Positions 61,946-64,000 of a DNA stretch of 64,000 nucleotides are shown in pieces. Position numbers and translations under genes: made by a program. Within the stretch, counting starts at the first letter, position 1; each line of letters starts with the position of its first letter. This stretch comes from Neisseria brasiliensis (lineage in GTDB: Bacteria > Pseudomonadota > Gammaproteobacteria > Burkholderiales > Neisseriaceae), in assembly GCF_009671065.1 (NCBI RefSeq), contig NZ_CP046027.1, positions 806,001 to 870,000 of the forward strand, in the 5' to 3' direction. The notes beneath the pieces were generated by a model that was given only the letters and a program-made list of their open reading frames with translations, was not told the DNA's origin and did no database searches.

Positions 61946-64000
61946 ATGCCTGATCAAAACCGAATTCTCTGCCGCGAGCTAAGCCTGCTCGAATTCAACC
62001 GCCGTGTGTTGGCACAAGCGCAAGACCCAAGCGTGCCGCTGTTGGAACGTTTGCGTTTTCTGTGTATCGTGTCGTCTAACTTAGATGAGTTTTTTGAAGT
62101 GCGCGTCGCTTCGTTGAAACGCGACCAAAAGCTCCGTCCGCATGTTGTGCTCGACAACGGCAAAACGCCGTCTGAAACGCTTGAAGATGTTTCCGTGCAA
62201 GCATACGCCTTGATTGAAGAACAATACGCGCTGTTTAATGAAGTGTTGCAACCGGAACTGGCCAAACAAGGCATTCATTTCTACCGCCGCCACACGTGGA
62301 CGCCCGAGCAGCAAAAATGGATTAACGAATATTTCGACAACGAATTGATGCCGATTTTGACCCCCATCGGCCTTGATCCGTCGCATCCCTTCCCGCGCGT
62401 GTTGAACAAATCCCTTAACTTTGCCGTAGAATTGGAAGGCACCGATGCCTTCGGCCGCCCGTCCAGCATGGCGATTGTGCAAGCGCCGCGCATTTTGCCG
62501 CGCGTGGTGAAAATGCCGTCTGAAATTTGCGATGGCAATGAAGGTTTCGTGTTCCTGTCGTCTATTTTGCACGCGCATGTGCATAAGCTGTTTTTGGGCA
62601 TGGAAGTCAAAGGCTGTCATCAATTCCGTTTGACGCGCGACAGTGATTTGACCGTTGACGATGATGATTTGGAAAACCTACGCACCGCCATTCAGAGCGA
62701 ATTGCGCGACCGCGAGTACGGCGACGGCGTGCGCTTGGAAGTGGCCGATACCTGTCCGCAACATATCTGCCAGTTCCTGCTCAACCAATTCAAATTGAAA
62801 CCATCCGAAGTATATCAGGTAAAGGGACCGGTCAATCTGGTGCGTTTGAATGCCGTGCCTGATTTAGTTGACCGCCCCGATTTGAAATTTGCGCCACCGG
62901 CAACGGTAGGCCGTCTGAAAAAATTGGGCAAAAACGGCTCTGTTTTGGACTTAGCCAGGCAAGGTCCGATATTACTGCACCATCCTTACCAGTCGTTTGA
63001 CCCGGTGGTTCAAATGATTCGCGAGGCGGCCAGCGATCCGGATGTATTGGCCGTCAAGATGACTATTTACCGCACCGGCAGCAATTCCGAATTGGTTAAA
63101 GCGCTGATGCGTGCCGCATTGGCAGGCAAACAAGTCACCGTGGTGGTCGAATTGATGGCGCGTTTTGACGAAGCCAACAACGTCAGCTGGGCACAGCAAC
63201 TGGAAAATGTCGGTGCGCACGTGGTGTATGGTGTATTTGGTTACAAAGTGCACGCCAAAATGGCCTTGGTTATCCGCCGTGAAGAAGGCCTTCTGAAAAG
63301 CTATGCGCACTTGGGCACGGGCAACTATCACCAAGGCACATCGCGCATTTACACCGACTTTGGTTTGATTATCGATGATGCCGCCATTACCGCCGATGTG
63401 AACACCTTATTTATGGAAATCACCGGCTTAGGCAAGCCAGGCCGTCTGAACAAATTGTATCAAAGCCCGTTTACGCTGCATCCGATGATCATCAGCCGCA
63501 TTCAGCAGGAAACGGAAAATGCTCGCGCCGGTAAACCGGCCAAAATCATTGCCAAGATGAATTCTTTGATTGAGCCAAGCGTGATTGAAGCCTTGTATGC
63601 AGCCAGCGCCGCCGGTGTGCAAATTGACCTGATTGTACGCGGCATGTGCACCCTGCGCCCCGGCGTGAAAGGCTTGTCGGACAACATCCGTGTGCGTTCC
63701 ATCATCGGCCGCCAACTCGAACACTCGCGCATTTTCTACTTCTACAACAGCGGCAAAGAAGACACCTATATTTCCAGCGCCGACTGGATGGGGCGCAACT
63801 TCTTCCGCCGTATCGAAGTGGCCACGCCGATTCTTGACCCCACGCTGAAAGCGCGTGTGATTCGCGAAGGTTTAACCATGGCATTGGAAGACAATACCAA
63901 AGCATGGGAAATGCAACCTAACGGCTCGTATATCCGTGTTCAAGCTGCAGAAGGCGACGCATTGGTGAATCTGCAAGAAGATTTGTGGGCGATGTACAGT
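61946..64000 (+). CDS. ppk1: Polyphosphate kinase 1 (3' end outside window)
   Basis: The first 685 codons are visible with no stop before the window edge; the family length is about 690-720. N domain (LCRELSLLEFNRRVLAQA; SSNLDEFFEVR), head domain, and two C domains. The autophosphorylated His is in YKVHAKM near residue 435 and a second active-site His in AHLGTGNY near 454. It builds long-chain polyphosphate from ATP. Uptake sequences are in frame at several places. ppk2 lies at 31741. Confidence 0.95.
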   Translation, partial: MPDQNRILCRELSLLEFNRRVLAQAQDPSVPLLERLRFLCIVSSNLDEFFEVRVASLKRDQKLRPHVVLDNGKTPSETLEDVSVQAYALIEEQYALFNEVLQPELAKQGIHFYRRHTWTPEQQKWINEYFDNELMPILTPIGLDPSHPFPRVLNKSLNFAVELEGTDAFGRPSSMAIVQAPRILPRVVKMPSEICDGNEGFVFLSSILHAHVHKLFLGMEVKGCHQFRLTRDSDLTVDDDDLENLRTAIQSELRDREYGDGVRLEVADTCPQHICQFLLNQFKLKPSEVYQVKGPVNLVRLNAVPDLVDRPDLKFAPPATVGRLKKLGKNGSVLDLARQGPILLHHPYQSFDPVVQMIREAASDPDVLAVKMTIYRTGSNSELVKALMRAALAGKQVTVVVELMARFDEANNVSWAQQLENVGAHVVYGVFGYKVHAKMALVIRREEGLLKSYAHLGTGNYHQGTSRIYTDFGLIIDDAAITADVNTLFMEITGLGKPGRLNKLYQSPFTLHPMIISRIQQETENARAGKPAKIIAKMNSLIEPSVIEALYAASAAGVQIDLIVRGMCTLRPGVKGLSDNIRVRSIIGRQLEHSRIFYFYNSGKEDTYISSADWMGRNFFRRIEVATPILDPTLKARVIREGLTMALEDNTKAWEMQPNGSYIRVQAAEGDALVNLQEDLWAMYS

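Overview
This window comes from a chromosome of the genus Neisseria (Betaproteobacteria). The main sign is the DNA uptake sequence (DUS): the 12-mer AGGCCGTCTGAA or its complement occurs many dozens of times, in genes and as inverted pairs between them that look like terminators. The AG-DUS form dominates, with a minority of ATGCCGTCTGAA, which fits a commensal or animal-associated species rather than the meningococcus. Gene order agrees: kdsD-kdsC-lptC-lptA-lptB-rpoN-hpf, fur next to bamE-dapB, tsaB-rimI, dRS3-type repeats and an IS1301-like element.

Layout. 0-5.3 kb: 3' end of a type I restriction gene (hsdR), then a large SWIM/SNF2 helicase. 5.3-10.7 kb: an aromatic O-demethylation cluster (vanAB-like Rieske oxygenase and reductase, divergent from an aromatic-acid MFS transporter, an alpha/beta hydrolase and a GntR/VanR-like regulator), with VanR-like operator boxes in the divergent promoter. 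10.7-17.6 kb: transaldolase, the KDO/LPS-export operon, rpoN, hpf and a tiny DUF1328 membrane protein. 18-30 kb: mrp, tRNA-Lys, a lipoprotein, a trimeric autotransporter adhesin split by an IS1301-like element, a histidine phosphatase, a frameshifted LytTR response regulator, gluQ, tsaB, rimI, a UDG-like protein, and an MBL-fold hydrolase whose 5' end is joined to a second, inverted IS copy.

30-44 kb: rmuC, ppk2, a pabB-pabC fusion, a LacI/sugar-transporter deletion scar, pgi, dapD, aat, fur, bamE, dapB and ampG. 44-47.3 kb: an anaerobic haem-degradation locus (HutW-HutX fusion plus a ChuY-like reductase) behind a promoter with an FNR site at about -41.5 and a Fur-like overlap. 47.6-52 kb: ClC channel, MarR plus Gdx/SugE, a decayed rtcB, an unknown 234-residue gene and intact prfH. 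52-64 kb: argJ, lrgAB, an NlpC/P60 hydrolase, ubiB, hslO, mscL, fabI, a CynX/NimT-type MFS and the first 685 codons of ppk1.

The window is mostly housekeeping genes broken by genome-decay events: IS insertions, a deletion fusion, a frameshift and degraded rtcB, plus three copies of a 145-bp MITE-like element. The points most worth following are the haem locus with its FNR/Fur promoter, the rtcB remnant/ORF234/prfH module, the cleanly IS-interrupted adhesin and the LacI-transporter scar. All family assignments come from reading translated sequence and remembered motifs; no database search was run.
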